A stretch of 64,000 nucleotides of DNA from Sophora flavescens (GCA_030762895.1 CM061063.1:97114210-97178209), one strand, 5' to 3'. Positions 23,276 to 35,920 are shown, numbered from the stretch's first letter. Program-made: numbers and translations. The notes: generated by a model from the sequence alone, not told the origin.

Positions 23276-23846
23276 TATGAAACTCATTTCATTGGTTGTC
23301 ATGTCCCTGTTGTCCCTCTTAACGCAGATCACTCCATATAGTACTGCAGTTTATTTCTAAACTCTTTTTTTATACAAGTTTATTTTTAATTTTTATTAAT
23401 TAGCTTGAATTAGTAAACAAATTATTGTGCAAATTAAAATAAATAAACACTTAACATAAAACAAGTTATATGTATAATCAAATCGTATGACATTGAAGCG
23501 ATTCATAAGTTTAAATTACATGATTAAAAGATAAAAAAATTCTGCAACATAGCCCTAAAATATAAAAAAGTTTCTGCATCAACATCATTTTCTTCTCAGT
23601 CCTGTCATCAGAAACTCCAATGGATGCATCACCTCCCTCACTTGAATTCCAAGATGCAAAATAAATCCTCAGTCACTAGCAGCGAAAGCAAAGTGAAATG
23701 GATCTTTGCATCTTTCTTCTTCAGTGGAGTTCCTTGATGCATCATCTTGAATCCACAATCACTTGCTTCCAAAGCAAAGTGAAAGGGATGACGGGGATGA
23801 AATAAAGTGAGAGAATCACATTATGTGATTCACCCAACCTTAATAT

Positions 23847-24140
23847 CCATGCAATGTAATTTACTCAAACTCAGAATGACCATTAAGACAAAGACCTTTG
23901 AGTCTAGGAATAGGAAGAAAGAGTGATGAAGTTAATCTCCACGGCAGAGCCATATTGTGAAGCAGAAAATTAATTAAAAGGAGATGGAAGCTATTTATAG
24001 GAGCAGTGGATGAAGTTACTAAGTTATTCTAATTTTCTTGAAAACTTATCTATAAACTTAATGCTCATTAAGAGGATTATGTACAAAGGTGAATGGGTAA
24101 GTAGCACAATACGTAGTCAAGGGAATGAATGTTTTTGCAG
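23847..24140 (+). repeat. Internal direct repeat of CACTA-1, copy B
   Basis: Partner of 22676-22980; small indels only. It is followed by a third motif block, so a unit of about 1.2 kb appears to have been duplicated. Confidence 0.82.
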
Positions 24141-24149
24141 AAACTAATA

Positions 24150-24385
24150 AACCTTTAACGTCCGTTGTGTAATACAACTGACGTAAGAAGTTGTGAGTGT
24201 TTTTAACGTCAGTTTCTTAATACAACTTACGTTAAATATATGACCTTTAACGTCAGTTATTACTAACAACTGACGTAATAAGTGTGAGAGTTTTTAACGT
24301 CCATTTATTAATACAAATGACGTTAAATATATGATCTTCAACGTCAGGTTTTACCAAAAACTGACGTAAAATGTTGTTTTATTTT
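24150..24385. repeat. Third subterminal-motif block inside CACTA-1
   Basis: TTTAACGTCAGT-type motifs with variants such as TTTAACGTCCGT and AACTGACGTAA, ending shortly before a GC-rich leader (24400-24720). Confidence 0.78.
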
Positions 24386-24754
24386 AATTATAACGTTTAC
24401 CCCCGCGCGCCTTCTCCACTTCTCTATGTCTTTTCTCTTTTCATCACGCTCAACCCTCACTCTCGCTCTCACTCTGCCCTAATCGCGAGCTCATCTCCAC
24501 CGCAACCACCGCGAGGGCTTCTTCGTCACCACCGTGAGGTACACTCTTAACCCCTAACTCTGTCTTTCCCGCTCCTTCTTTGCAATAACTTGACATCTCT
24601 CTTTCCCCTGGCCTTCCCGCGCACTAACTCTCCTTGTCCCTCTGCTCTCAGTAACCACATCAAACGTTGGCCACCACTCGAGCTTCCCCTCCACCACCAC
24701 GCGAGCGCCTATTTCTGGTGAGTCTTTAATTAGGGCACATTTTTTTATTCACGG

Positions 24755-24965
24755 TTTTGAGTGCATGCATGTTGCTCTGCTGGTTTGAAACTGTAGTCTC
24801 AGTAGTTGAAACTTGAAACTGTGGGTTTGAGTTGTTTGGAATGTCTCTATTTTTGGTTTTGAGTGTATGTTGAAACTGTAGTCTCAGTAGTTGTAACTTT
24901 AAACCGTGAGTTTGAGTTGTTTGGAATGTCTCTATTTTTGGTTTTGAGTGCATGTTGCTCTACTG
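24755..24965 (+). repeat. Duplicated leader segment of CACTA-1
   Basis: A unit of about 85-95 bp containing AACTGTAGTCTCAGTAGTTG and GTTTGGAATGTCTC occurs twice in tandem upstream of the gene start. Confidence 0.75.
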
Positions 24966-24974
24966 TTTGATCTG

Positions 24975-25058
24975 TCACGGCCGTGATGCTCATCACGGCT
25001 AGACCGTGATCAGTTCTGCCTATGAGGGTCTGGTTCAGTTGGCACGTTACGGCCGTGA
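24975..25058. repeat. TCACGGCCGTGA palindrome cluster
   Basis: A perfect 12-bp palindrome at 24975-24986, a spaced version (TCACGGCTAGACCGTGA) at 24993-25009 and a one-off copy at 25047-25058. They lie 190-270 bp upstream of the CACTA-1 gene start and could be a regulatory binding site. Confidence 0.55.
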
Positions 25059-25244
25059 TGTGACCAGTTCTTGGCAATCTTCAAAAACTATAGTTTTCAA
25101 TCTCCCGTATTGTCCTTATATTGGATATGTAGATGTTTTGTATATCTACAGGACCTATCTAGTTATTTTTATTTATACTTCTATATTTATTTTGAGTTAT
25201 AACCTATGTTAATACATATATATTGTTTCTGAACAGGCATACAT

Positions 25245-28240
25245 ATGGATCAGTCGGATAGCCCACATGCACGGGAGGACACTGTGGGGGTTTCGCAGGA
25301 CCCGATCACGCCTACGCCTGCTGATTCTAATGTAAGTTTACATGCATGTTATATACTATCTTTAGTCCTTCTTGTTAATGTAAGTTTATAATGTTACAAC
25401 CCTCTATTTTATCTTTTTTTTTGTCCATACAGACATCACAGACTCATAGGAAACGGGGTAGAGGAGCCACCTCGTTGAAGAAACTAGAGAAGGACAGGCA
25501 GAGCGGACAGAAGCTTGAGGTGTCCTTCGATGCTAATCTAAATGCCCAGGGACCCCGTGCTAAAGAATTTAATAAGTGGGTGTTTCTACAAGCGAAGCAG
25601 CACGTAAGCATCAACTACAACCACTGGAATGACGTTCTACAGAACGTTAAGGATCAGATTTGGGAGGCTATCACGGTATTTTACCTTTACATTTGTTTGA
25701 TTTACATTATTAGATAATTATCCGAGTTATAATCCATCCAGTTGTTATATATGTATCTAATGTGTAGGTAGCTTGGACTGTGACAAATGACGAGGATCAT
25801 CATCATAAATGTATGAAAATGGCATCAAAGCGTTGGAATGGGTTCAAGCATGATCTTACCAGGTACTATGTATCTGGGAAGAAGCGGCTTGATAAAATGT
25901 TCTCGGATTATCCCTGGATTGATCAGGATACTTGGGATATGTTTGCCAGGAGTCGACAGGATGGAGAATTTCAGGTTGGTTGATTAAGTTAATTTTGTAT
26001 GCTTATTATAGATCATTTAACTGTATTTAATTATGTGTTTTTGTTTGAATAGGCTAAGGCAAATAAGGGTCGGCAGAATCAGGCGAAGAACGTCCACCGC
26101 CACACCATGTCTCAGGGTGGGTACCATACTCGGATCCAGCAGATGATGGCGGATAGGCTGAGGGCGAAGCAGGAAGAGCACTCTGCTAGGATTGAAAGAG
26201 GAGAGGTGCCTGAGGGCACACCATCAAGTCCTCCGTCGGACATCAACCGCGAGGATGTCTGGTTAGCCGGCCGCATGACAAAGGCGGGATCTTTTAAAGT
26301 TGATGCCACTCGCGAAGTGGCGAGATAAGATTGTAAGTAAATAATTAACTTGATTTCAATTGATATTTGTATAGATATTTGCAACACTTTTCACTTGCAC
26401 GTTTTTTCATTTTTTTCATTGTAGATGGATCTTAAAGCAAAATCCTCCCGGGCGCATTCGTCCCCTTCTCGACGGCGGGGCGTCTTGATGACCGCTTGTA
26501 GGCAAGAAAGACCATCTTGGTCGGGTTCTCGGTGTTCCCGGGAACGTGACCATCAAACAATATTATGGCAAGTCTGCTTCACGAAAGCGGGTGGTCAATG
26601 AAGCATCAATTTTGGCTGACATTACTCAAGACCTCATGACCAACCCGGATATTATAACACATCGATGCAAGGCTTAATAGCCAACCCAGAATTCAAGCGG
26701 CGCTTGCGCAGAGAGCTTTCCTCCGTCGGTACATCCCAGGACACCGCAAGGCTTGCCAACGCTTCACATGTGAGCACAAAAGAGAGTTTTAGTATGGCAC
26801 ATGTGGAGGACGATGAGTTGGCAGCTAGGGAGTGGGAGTTGGAAGTCCAGCGCCATGAGCATGAGTTGGAAATGAAAAGGCGTGAGCTTGAGTTGGACTC
26901 CAAACGACGTGAGCTCGAAATGTTAGCAAAGGTATTTATTCATTATTAATGTCCAAATTAGTCAAATAATTACTTGTGTTTTTTTTAATTATCAAAAACT
27001 GATATATTTTATTTTTCCTAAACTGAAGGCCAAGTCGACGTCGGTGTCGCTGTCACCTATCACTCGTTTGTTCTCACTTGGTAAGGATTATGCGTATGAG
27101 ATTTTTGAATGTCCATTGGATCACGATGGATGGGTGGCACGCCCAGATCAACAGAGGATATTTTCCTTCGTTGGTGACGATCTCGGGAACGCCTGCAGCA
27201 ATAACGTCTGGATGAACAGCAATGTCATCAGTCTCTGGTGCACGTAAGTTTATTTTAATTTTATAACTTATTTATTTTTGGTATTTTTCCATTTAATAAT
27301 TTATTTTAATTTCAATATATATATTATGTAATTAACATCCACACCCTTTTCATATCTTAGGTATCTCCATCGTCTTCAGCTTGATAAGGGCGTTGCATCA
27401 GTTTACGGTTTCTTAAATCCGTCAATCCTTCTGCCCGAGTTCTTTGCTGGCGATGCATTGAGTAAATACATAGGGAAATTGTTGGGAGACAATCCGAAAG
27501 AATTATATCTGGCTCCCTACTGTATGGATGACCATTGGCAGTTATTGGTACTTCACCCGTCTAGGCATACTGTCATATTCTTCTGCTCTCTCCACCATGA
27601 TCCACCACCGAAGGTGGTGGAAGCTGTAAATATGTAAGTAACTAATCTTAAATTTAATTTAAGTTTTAATATCAGTTGTTTTTAGTTTATTACACACATG
27701 ATAAATGAGTTTGTTAATTGATCGACATGATTATTTGTTTATGATAGCGCGCTGAAGGTGAGTAGCATAAGTTGCGCCAACGGGAGAAGTAGGACTTCTA
27801 AGGCTAAAGCAAATCCTGTATGGAACATCCTCAAGGTTTGGTAGTTTATTTATCAAATAATAATTATTATAATTACTAATTTATGTGTATATTCAACTGA
27901 CGTTGAAATTAATTTTGTTGGTAGTCTCGATTTCAACCTGACAGTTGGTCGTGCGGCTATTATGTGATGCTTCATATGCTGAACATAGTCTCCGCATCTA
28001 TTACGGATGGATGGAAGAAGGTAATATTTAAACAACTTGTTAAATTATATATTATAGTTTTGAAGATGACTTGCATTGATGTTATTGTTATTATTTGAAC
28101 GTGTCTAGGCATTTATCGACCAATCGCCTATTCAAGAAGATGAGTTAAGAGACTTGAGGATGCGCTTCGCTGAATTCTTCTTCAAGTATGCGTCTGAAAA
28201 AGGAATTGACAACATACCTCCGCACTACTTAGATAAATAG
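25245..28240 (+). pseudogene. CACTA-1 gene: plant transposase-like plus ULP1-like protease
   Basis: A multi-exon gene with clear GT-AG junctions. Exon ends are near 25331, 25434-25674, 25769-25974, 26053-26335 and 26425 onward, then 27030-27243, 27361-27634, 27748-27834, 27925-28020 and 28110-28240. The N-terminal half matches the Ptta/En/Spm plant transposase family (WNDVLQNVKDQIWEAI, SKRWNGFKHDLTRYY, WDMFARSRQDGEFQ). A charged coiled coil follows (EWELEVQRHEHELEMKRREL). The C-terminal half is C48/ULP1-like, with HWQLLVL and the Cys motif SWSCGYYVM. The usual catalytic Asp position reads Cys (IFFCSL). Frame breaks lie near 26325, in 26450-26510 and near 26665, so this copy is dead. Start ATG 25245 follows a consensus-like splice acceptor. 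Confidence 0.8.
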
Positions 28241-28484
28241 TTTTTTTGTTAGACTTTAGAAACTAATTAATAACATGTATATATATATATACTTAGATAG
28301 TTTTGTTTTATAGACATTGGAACTAAAATTTATTTATATATATACATGGGTTTTGGTTTTAAGTCCCCCCATTGTTCAATTTTCCTTTGCAATTCTGTAA
28401 TGTGTGTGATATTCTGTGTTACTGGGACTGAATGCAGGGATAGCTGAGGGGAGTGATATTTTAAAACTGAATTTAAAAAAAAAA

Positions 28485-28880
28485 ACCTATTAATGTCAGT
28501 TGTATCAAACAACTGACGTTAATAGTATTTTATAAAATATATAGTACACTATTAACGTCAGTTGTTTATTACAACTGATGTTAAAATTAAACCTTTAACG
28601 TCAGTTCTTTATAACAACTGACGTTAGTTTTAACAAAATCAACGTCCGTTGTATTAAAGAACTGACGTTAATAGTTTTAGTTTAACGTCAGTTGTTTAAA
28701 AAACTGACGTTAATGCTTACAAAATTAACGTCGGTTTTGTTAAGGAACTGACATTAATAGTGTTATATTTAACGTCGGTTCTCAACTGACGTTAAAATAT
28801 TAACTATTAACGTCAGCTGTATTTACGTCAGTCAGTATTCTGACGTAAAAGATCAATTTTAACTGACGTAAAAAGCACTT
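28485..28880. repeat. CACTA-1 right subterminal repeats
   Basis: At least eight TTAACGTCAGTT/AACTGACGTTAA pairs just inside the right terminus, mirroring the left array. Between the gene end (28240) and this block I see only AT-rich sequence. Confidence 0.85.
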
Positions 28881-28892
28881 ATTGCACTAGTG

Positions 28893-28973
28893 AATGAGAC
28901 AACCGGAGAAGCAACGTGGGAAGCTGAGGACAAGATGAAGTTGCAGTACCCTGAGTTATTTCAAGGTACGTAA
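28893..28973 (+). pseudogene. pol: C-terminal end of pol, Ty3 copy 2, after CACTA-1
   Basis: After the CACTA end, the sequence resumes with AATGAGACAACCGG, identical to copy 1 at 12715-12728. It encodes ETTGEATWEAEDKMKLQYP and stops at 28971-28973. AAT occurs on both sides of the insert, so this is a clean insertion with a 3-bp duplication. Confidence 0.88.
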
Positions 28974-28995
28974 TTTCGAGGACGAAAATCTTTTT

Positions 28996-29007
28996 AGAGG
29001 GGTAGAG
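28996..29007 (+). promoter_or_regulatory. Polypurine tract, Ty3 copy 2
   Basis: AGAGGGGTAGAG one base before the LTR 3 start at 29009. Confidence 0.82.
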
Positions 29008-29628
29008 TTGTAACACCCTGTTTTTCGTATGCTTCTTTATCGGTAAATACATGCTTTAATGTATTTATTTTCGATGAAATCCAGAAGATGATTTTATTTA
29101 AAATAAAATCATTTTCTTGTGTTGTTTTACCGTATGAAGTCACAGTAAAATTTTCGGTCGAAAATTCAGACGAAAACCGGTCTGGGTTCTCACTGCCGGT
29201 ACAAGTTTACTGAGCTAGAGACAAAATTTTAATTTGTGAACGAGACAGTTAGTGTTTTTATGATGTTTTGTGTGGGTTTGGTGAATTTTCGAATTTTGTT
29301 GTCCGGGAATAAAATATAATATTTTATCCGGACGAAACCTTCAAAAAATACGATCGGATGTGCAACCGGTTACGTATTTAAGCAGTTAAAGGAACCCTAA
29401 AGGATGAAAAAAGGCTTGATGGGAAGCCTCATTAAATGCTTATGACACACTTAAGAAAAAGTAAATCCTTACTTCATTCCAAAATCTTACTTTTCATCTT
29501 TCTCTCTCCAATCACATCACATCACCTTAACTCTTTATCCTCTCTACAAGCAACCCACCTTCTTTCTTCTTCTTTCTTCTCTTCTTTCTTCTTCTCCCTC
29601 TCAAAACCGTGCACCCTCCCCTATCCTC

Positions 29629-29636
29629 TATAAATA
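29629..29636 (+). promoter_or_regulatory. TATA box of LTR 3
   Basis: TATAAATA in CCTCTATAAATACCAC, as in the other two LTRs. Confidence 0.73.
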
Positions 29637-31535
29637 CCACTCATCATCTTCACTTCATCACTTTCCTTTTAAAACTCTTAAGCTTTCATCTTTTTTCTTA
29701 ACTTCAAGCTTTCAAAGCTCTAGTTTTTCTTCTTCTTTTCACTAAGTGTTCTTCATCAAAGTTGTTCCTCTTGTTTAGGGTAATACTCTCATGTATTCTT
29801 TTCTTTAAAAACTTCATCTTTTTCTAAAGTTTCTTCTTTATGTCATATATGAGCTTTTATCTTCAAAAATCTCTCAAAAATGGTAGAAAACTCCTTTTGA
29901 GTTGAAACCAATTTCTATAGTCTTGTATTTACTTGTAGTTTAACATACTAAAAGGTTGTGTAAAACAAAATTTCCTAACCTCTACTTTCTAATGAGGCCG
30001 AACCATGCATATGGTTTAGATGGATCTTGTTTCAACTTTTACAAGTATGAGTTTGTATTTAAAGATTTGTTTTCCAAAATGATCATGGACCAAGGCTCCT
30101 TTATGTTAAAGGATGCTATGTCTAAAGTGATTGGAAAGTTTAAAGATTTGTTTTCCAAAATGATCATGGACCAAGGCTCCTTTATGTTAAAGGATGCTAT
30201 GTCTAAAGTGATTGGAAAGTTTAAAGATTTTTACTCTACTTTTATGTCATTTACTTTTATGCCATTTATATTACTGCCATTTACTTTATGTCATTACATT
30301 ATGTCATTTACTTTCATGCCATTTATATTTATGTCATTTACTTTATGTCATTTACTTTATGTCATTTACATTATGTCATTTACTTTGTGTCATTTATGTT
30401 TATGTCATTTAAGATTAATTTACTTATGCCATTATACTTTAATTACTTATAAGCCTATGTTGTTCTTACTTTATGTGCTTATGAGCCTTGTTATTTAAAG
30501 TCATATGTTGCATTCGAGATGATCATAGACTTGAGCTCCATAAGTTATTGGATGCTAAAAGGTCTAAGAGATTGGAAGAATTTAAAGATTTTTATCATAA
30601 AAACCCAAGGATGACCGAATCTTAAAGGTTATGGACCTTGGTGTTTCGTTTTTCATTTATCCAAAGTGATCATGGTTTTGAGCTCCTTACTATTAATGGA
30701 TGCTAAACCAAAGAGATTGGAAAGTTTAAATGTTCCTAGCCTATTTTATTGGTCAAGGCCGAATCTCCATCAAGTGTAACTTGGTGGGATTTTTGTTCAA
30801 CTTTGTTTAAAGTAATCATGTTTTAAACTCTTAGCACTTGAGGATCATAAATCCCTAAGTTACATGTGTTTTGGAAACTTCTAGCCCTAAGTTCTTGGTT
30901 GAGTTCTAATCATTTGAACCTTGTGTCTTGAAACCTAGACTTGCATCCTAACCAACCTTGAAGAACGTTCGCGAAACTGTTTATTTTCTCACATTCTCTT
31001 ACCTTCTTAAGGTAAGAGGGGATTTCCTAAAGATATTCAATAACTGTATGCATGTGTGTATGTGTTTAATTGGATATTTACATGTTGATTGAGCTTACTT
31101 GATTATCTAATGTACTTGAACTGTTATGCTATTATCTGATGTTGAATTGTACTTGTTCTAAATGTTATAATGCACATATGTGATGAACTGCTTTCAACTG
31201 TGATATTAGCACTGAACTGATAATATATACTGCTGTTGATTGAAAGTTTGCTATGCCAGACTTGTGTCTGTGCTCAACCGTTATAAGGATTAAAAACCTT
31301 AATAAGCTTTGAAGATGAAGGGATTGGTGTTCTTTTCCAAAAGCTCATTAACTTAAAGTACTTGTTTTAAAAGTTGAAATGGTTTTGGTGAACTATTGTT
31401 ATACAAGAGAAAAATCATTTTCGAACTATGTGTCTTCAAGTTAAAACTTTCAAGATTATTTGGCAATATCCTATTGGGGGAACTATTTCAAAGATAAAAG
31501 TATTTCAAAGATGCTTTATAAAGGATTTTCAAAGA

Positions 31536-31538
31536 AAA
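31536..31538. repeat. CACTA-2 target duplication AAA
   Basis: AAA at 31536-31538 and 41157-41159. Removing the insert and one AAA restores the sequence seen in LTR 1 at about 6260-6275. Confidence 0.75.
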
Positions 31539-31554
31539 TACTAGTGCAGAAAAG

Positions 31555-31912
31555 GGATTCCACGTCGGTTATTTATGGCTTTCCACATCGGTTTTCAAAC
31601 TGATGTGGAAACGACCGATGTGGTTTATTGCCACTTTACACATCGGTTATAAAACCGATGTGTAAAGTATATTTTAAACATCGGTTTTCTTTTAACCGAT
31701 GTGGAAAATCAATTTGTCAATTGATAAGCAGTTGGAAATTACACTTTCTACATCGGTTTTACTTAAAACCGATGTGGAAATTTCACTTTCCACATCGGTT
31801 TTAATAATAACCGATGTGTAAAGTGAAATTTACACATCGGTTTTATGTAAAACCGATGTAGAAAGTGTAATTTACAAATCGGTTTTTGTAGAACCGATGT
31901 ATAAAATCTCAT
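31555..31912. repeat. CACTA-2 left subterminal repeats
   Basis: At least six hairpin-capable pairs of CACATCGGTTTT and AAAACCGATGTG. They are unrelated in sequence to the CACTA-1 motif. From 31912 to 32640 the sequence is non-coding with no recognised feature. Confidence 0.85.
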
Positions 31913-32647
31913 TTTTTTTAATCTGTTATTTACATTTCAATCATTCTTTTCCCCTGTTTCAGTAATGCAGATCAATACCAGAATAACATACTGTAAATTT
32001 TGGGGTAAACATAATGTAGTTATTGCACCAAACTAGTAGAAAATGATAACAAGCAGCCACTTACAATTGGAAGACACAAATTTTTATAGTTCATTCAATG
32101 AAAAGAAACAAGGCAGTAACCACACGTGATTTAGGCATCACATGAGTTAGATAACAAATGGGCAAGGCAAACTAATTGGTAAAGTAAGAGCACTTACTAA
32201 TTCATAACCATCAATTCCAGGAACTTGTTTAAGCTAACAAACAAGCAGTACCCTGATCAAACAAGAAACAACAACAGAACACCAAACCCGTTTTGACACA
32301 ATTGCAACAAAGTTTTAACCATATCAAAAGCAAAACATACTTTATTCAATTTTCTTGGCACAAACAATTAGCTCTTACACATATAGTTAAAAATACTGAC
32401 ATTTCATCAAATGACTAGTGAGCACAGAATCTGAAAACAGAGGGCATCAGGCCTAATTAATTTCGAATGAATGAAAACAACACTTTATCAAGGCTACATC
32501 AAAACACGAGAGAAGAAGAATTGAACCAGACCTGAGCACTAATACATATCATCAGTCAAAGGTACACTATAGCTAGTACATGATAAGTTTTTAAACTAAC
32601 TACATATATACAAACTATGGTTGGTACACTTCAAGAAAGAAAGTTGC

Positions 32648-35600
32648 CTAACGCCTCTTTATGCTGTTGATGTCAGAATCAGATAATGGAGTTGGATTGT
32701 TGAATATCTGCAAGTTTAATTGGACAAAAGATTATATCTTTTAAGTAATAAACTAACATAAAACATATAACGAATCTATATTATTAATTCTAATTGTGTC
32801 AATTATTAACATTTACCTCCTGCCATCTTTCAGAGATCCCGGAGGAGATAATTTCCAACATCCACTGTATCACATAGTAGCCACATTCCCATGACCCACG
32901 TTGTATACGTGACTACGTACAAATGAAACCCAATTAGAATATGAGGAATTAAATAAAATAGAAATCAATTATTGTACCCACTGCATTTGATGCATTTGAA
33001 CTAATAAATATCTTAAGCTGGGAATAATCCATCTGATAGCCCGAGTACGCCTTTCACCACGCAACATGTGGGTTGCATTAATAGACCTATCATGACAAAA
33101 ACATTAATTAAAGTATATCTAATAGATTTCAGATAATTAAAACAACTGCATTACTGATTATAAAGTATTTTAATGCTTACGTTTCGATGATTGTCTTCAG
33201 TTGATTCGCCGGCTTATTTCCCAATGAGCAAAAGAAGACCACGATGTTCATTCTTGGGTACAAGAGCAACAGTTGCCAATGCCGGCTGTATTTGCGGAAC
33301 AGTTAGTGACTAAGCCATATATAGTTATACTTAAATAACCGGTACTTACTTATTGAGATAAGACGCAAGATAGAATTGATGATCGTCTCGGGCAAGTATA
33401 TCGCGTATGGTAGTGACCGGGTCTTCCGATGCTAGGAGAACATCACCCTGAATGAACATGGGATCAATGAACCCATAAAGGGCGAGGTTACCCTGATCGA
33501 CTAACATACGATGCAGATACCTAATATATTGGAAAAACATGTTAATTATCATAGTATTTAAAAATTAATTAGTACTTAACTTAAAAATAAAATGTACTTA
33601 CGTGCACCAAAACGATATGTGTGTAGAACTGGCCATTTATTTATTGAGTACCATCTTCATAAGTTCCTTCTTTGGTATATACAGTTCACCAGGGCTAGCA
33701 TCATGTTCCAACCTTACCAAGGCTGCGTCATTCTCCATGGTGACAACCTGTATAGCTAGAACTTCAAAAACATCACCATGGCCAGGTGCCCCTTTGTCGA
33801 TCCCCTAAACAACATAGATATATATTAGTAATCACGGATAATTAAGTTATTTAATTCGTTATTAACTAAATGGTCAAATGAATACCTTGGCAGGAGCAGA
33901 CATCTCTGGTCTTCCTAGATCCGACCTTTTAGGCACAATATCATTTCCAACATCCTATAACGAATAAAAATAAAGCATTATCTTGAAACAATAATAAATT
34001 ATTTCAACTATGAATATAGAAAAACACAACTAACCGAATACCTCAGATGCAACAAGAAAGTTGACCAGTCTTCTTGGCCAGAGGATGAAGTTACCGGGGG
34101 CCTGACCCACTGTTTGAACCTCCTCAGTGGGCACAGGGACTCGAGCATCAGCATCTCGAATAATCTCAACAGACACCCTCAGCTGATCATCCGGTAATAA
34201 TCGATTGTGTATGGTATTACCTAAGTTAGTATGTGCCCTACCCAATGCCACTAAGTGGCGATGATGATGATCATCAACATACAGCTCACACCTATCAGGG
34301 TCGTCATCATCATCATCATCATCATCAGCATCAGCATCATCACCATCATCATCATTTTCAGGTTGATGAGGAGGATGACATGAGCCCTTAGTGCTCACAT
34401 GGACAGAGGGTAGGATAGAGGGTTGGACACCGGCTGTCATCTGCTGGGACATAGAAGTCAATATTGTCATCTGCTGGGCAAACTGCTCGGCCATCTCCTG
34501 TCGAAGCTCAGCTGCAATCTCCTGTTTTAGTCGTGCTCTATCTGCTTCAACATCCCTGTGGCATTGGTGTGAAGATGAACCATGGTATTGGCGAATGCCG
34601 ACTCCCCATCCCACACCAATGACACGGCCCGGGTGGTCTGGTTTACCGATGGCAGTAGATAAGATATCATTGCGTCCTCTAGGAACAAAGGTTCCTTGGG
34701 TTAGGTGATCATCTAAGGCATCCTATCACATAAAATATCAGGTCACATTACAATTCAGTAACAATCTTAAAATGACAATTACAACAAACTATACTTACAA
34801 TCCTCTCGGCTACTTGGCGGGCCTCCTCGGATGTATATTGTCCCGTTTTTCTTTGTCGGCCCCTCTTCCATGAACGATGGCGTGGGGGTGGAGGTGGATC
34901 AACAACCTCTGGAAGAGTTTCAGTATTAGGATCCGCCTGAGATGCTGCTACCTGACGTGCTTTCTTTTCCTCTTCAACCATTTTCTCAACAAGCTTTTTA
35001 TATCCCCCACGAGACATGACATGGGGGTAGACATTCTTGCTTTGGTTTTCCTGCCCCTTTTTCCTCTTCTCCTGTTATAAATAAAAGACAATTAAATTAC
35101 ATAAGTAAATGAAATTAATGCAATTACATAAATTTAGAGACAAATCAAATAAGTTAACCTGAAAGCTGGGATCATGTCGGCTCTGAACAAAGCGATCCCA
35201 CGTCGCCTTGTCAAGAAACGGATACACCTCAAGTGGGTTCTTTTTACTTTTTGGATTGAATATATAGTATCTGCCCAGGTCGGCCTTAAAAGCCCTCCAA
35301 CGCTCTCCGGCATACTTCAACAAACGCTTCTTCATAGCGTATGTATCCGGTATGTCAAATGTCAACTACATTAAGACCAAAAGAATCAACGAATTACTGT
35401 ATGATATTATTAAGATAAAAATAAAGTAGATACAGATAAACACAGGACGTAGAAGTATAGATACCAGAATACTCTCCCATATCTGCTCCTTCACGTCCGC
35501 CGGTACATCTCTCCACCTATCAATGAGTATACTGGGCATGTTCCTAGCAAGGGTCGCCACAAAAACTGGTAAACTGATCTTCCATTGGCCCAATAGGTTT

Positions 35601-35750
35601 GAGGTTATTATCAAAGTCTACTCTTATCCTTTGATTTGACCCACGGTTGGCAGTCAAATTCCTCATCCGTGTGGCACGTCTACCCTTTCTACCGGTATAC
35701 GGGGTCTCTGACCCGCTGCATGAAGGAGGGATATCCTCATGATCAGCCAT
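32648..35750 (-). pseudogene. CACTA-2 gene 2: plant transposase-like plus ULP1-like protease
   Basis: A multi-exon minus-strand gene, start ATG 35750 (MADHEDIPPSC), stop at 32648-32650. N-terminal exons match the Ptta/En/Spm family (DVKEQIWESI, RWRAFKADLGRYYIF, ATWDRFVQSRHDPSF). A middle exon (34030-34614) has a Gln/Glu-rich stretch, an acidic Asp run and CELYVDDHH...ILWPRRLV, resembling the DUF8039 type. Later exons give the ULP1-like fold: YLHRMLVDQGNLALYGFIDP, HWQLLLLYP near 33255-33280, FFCSL, and SWECGYYVIQWM near 32850-32900. An extra T in a T5 run (35561-35565) breaks exon 1. As in CACTA-1, Cys replaces the usual Asp. Confidence 0.8.
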
Positions 35751-35920
35751 GTATACTTGTTTAAACACAAAACAAAAAAAAACTTGTTAGTATGTCAGGA
35801 TAAATATCAAACATAACTTATAAATATCGATCAACGTACATAAACATAACTTATAAATATCAACGTAAACATATAATATGCCAAACTTGATGGTAATATC
35901 AAACTAAACTTACTTTGTGG

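Larger units (their letters stand above)
21798..28892 (+). mobile_element. CACTA-1 transposon (En/Spm type)
   Basis: Ends are CACTAGTGGAAAATA and GCACTTATTGCACTAGTG, flanked by AAT at 21795-21797 and 28893-28895; length 7095 bp. Terminal regions carry many copies of TTTAACGTCAGTT and its complement. One gene (25245-28240) encodes a plant-transposase-like plus ULP1-like product. No TNP2 transposase was found, so the element is probably non-autonomous. Its terminal repeats differ from those of CACTA-2, so CACTA-2 is an unlikely source of its transposase. Confidence 0.9.

Noticed and set aside
34391..34708. 105-codon plus frame in CACTA-2
   Set aside because: Antisense to the acidic/Gln-rich exon of the minus-strand gene, which has family motifs and splice sites.
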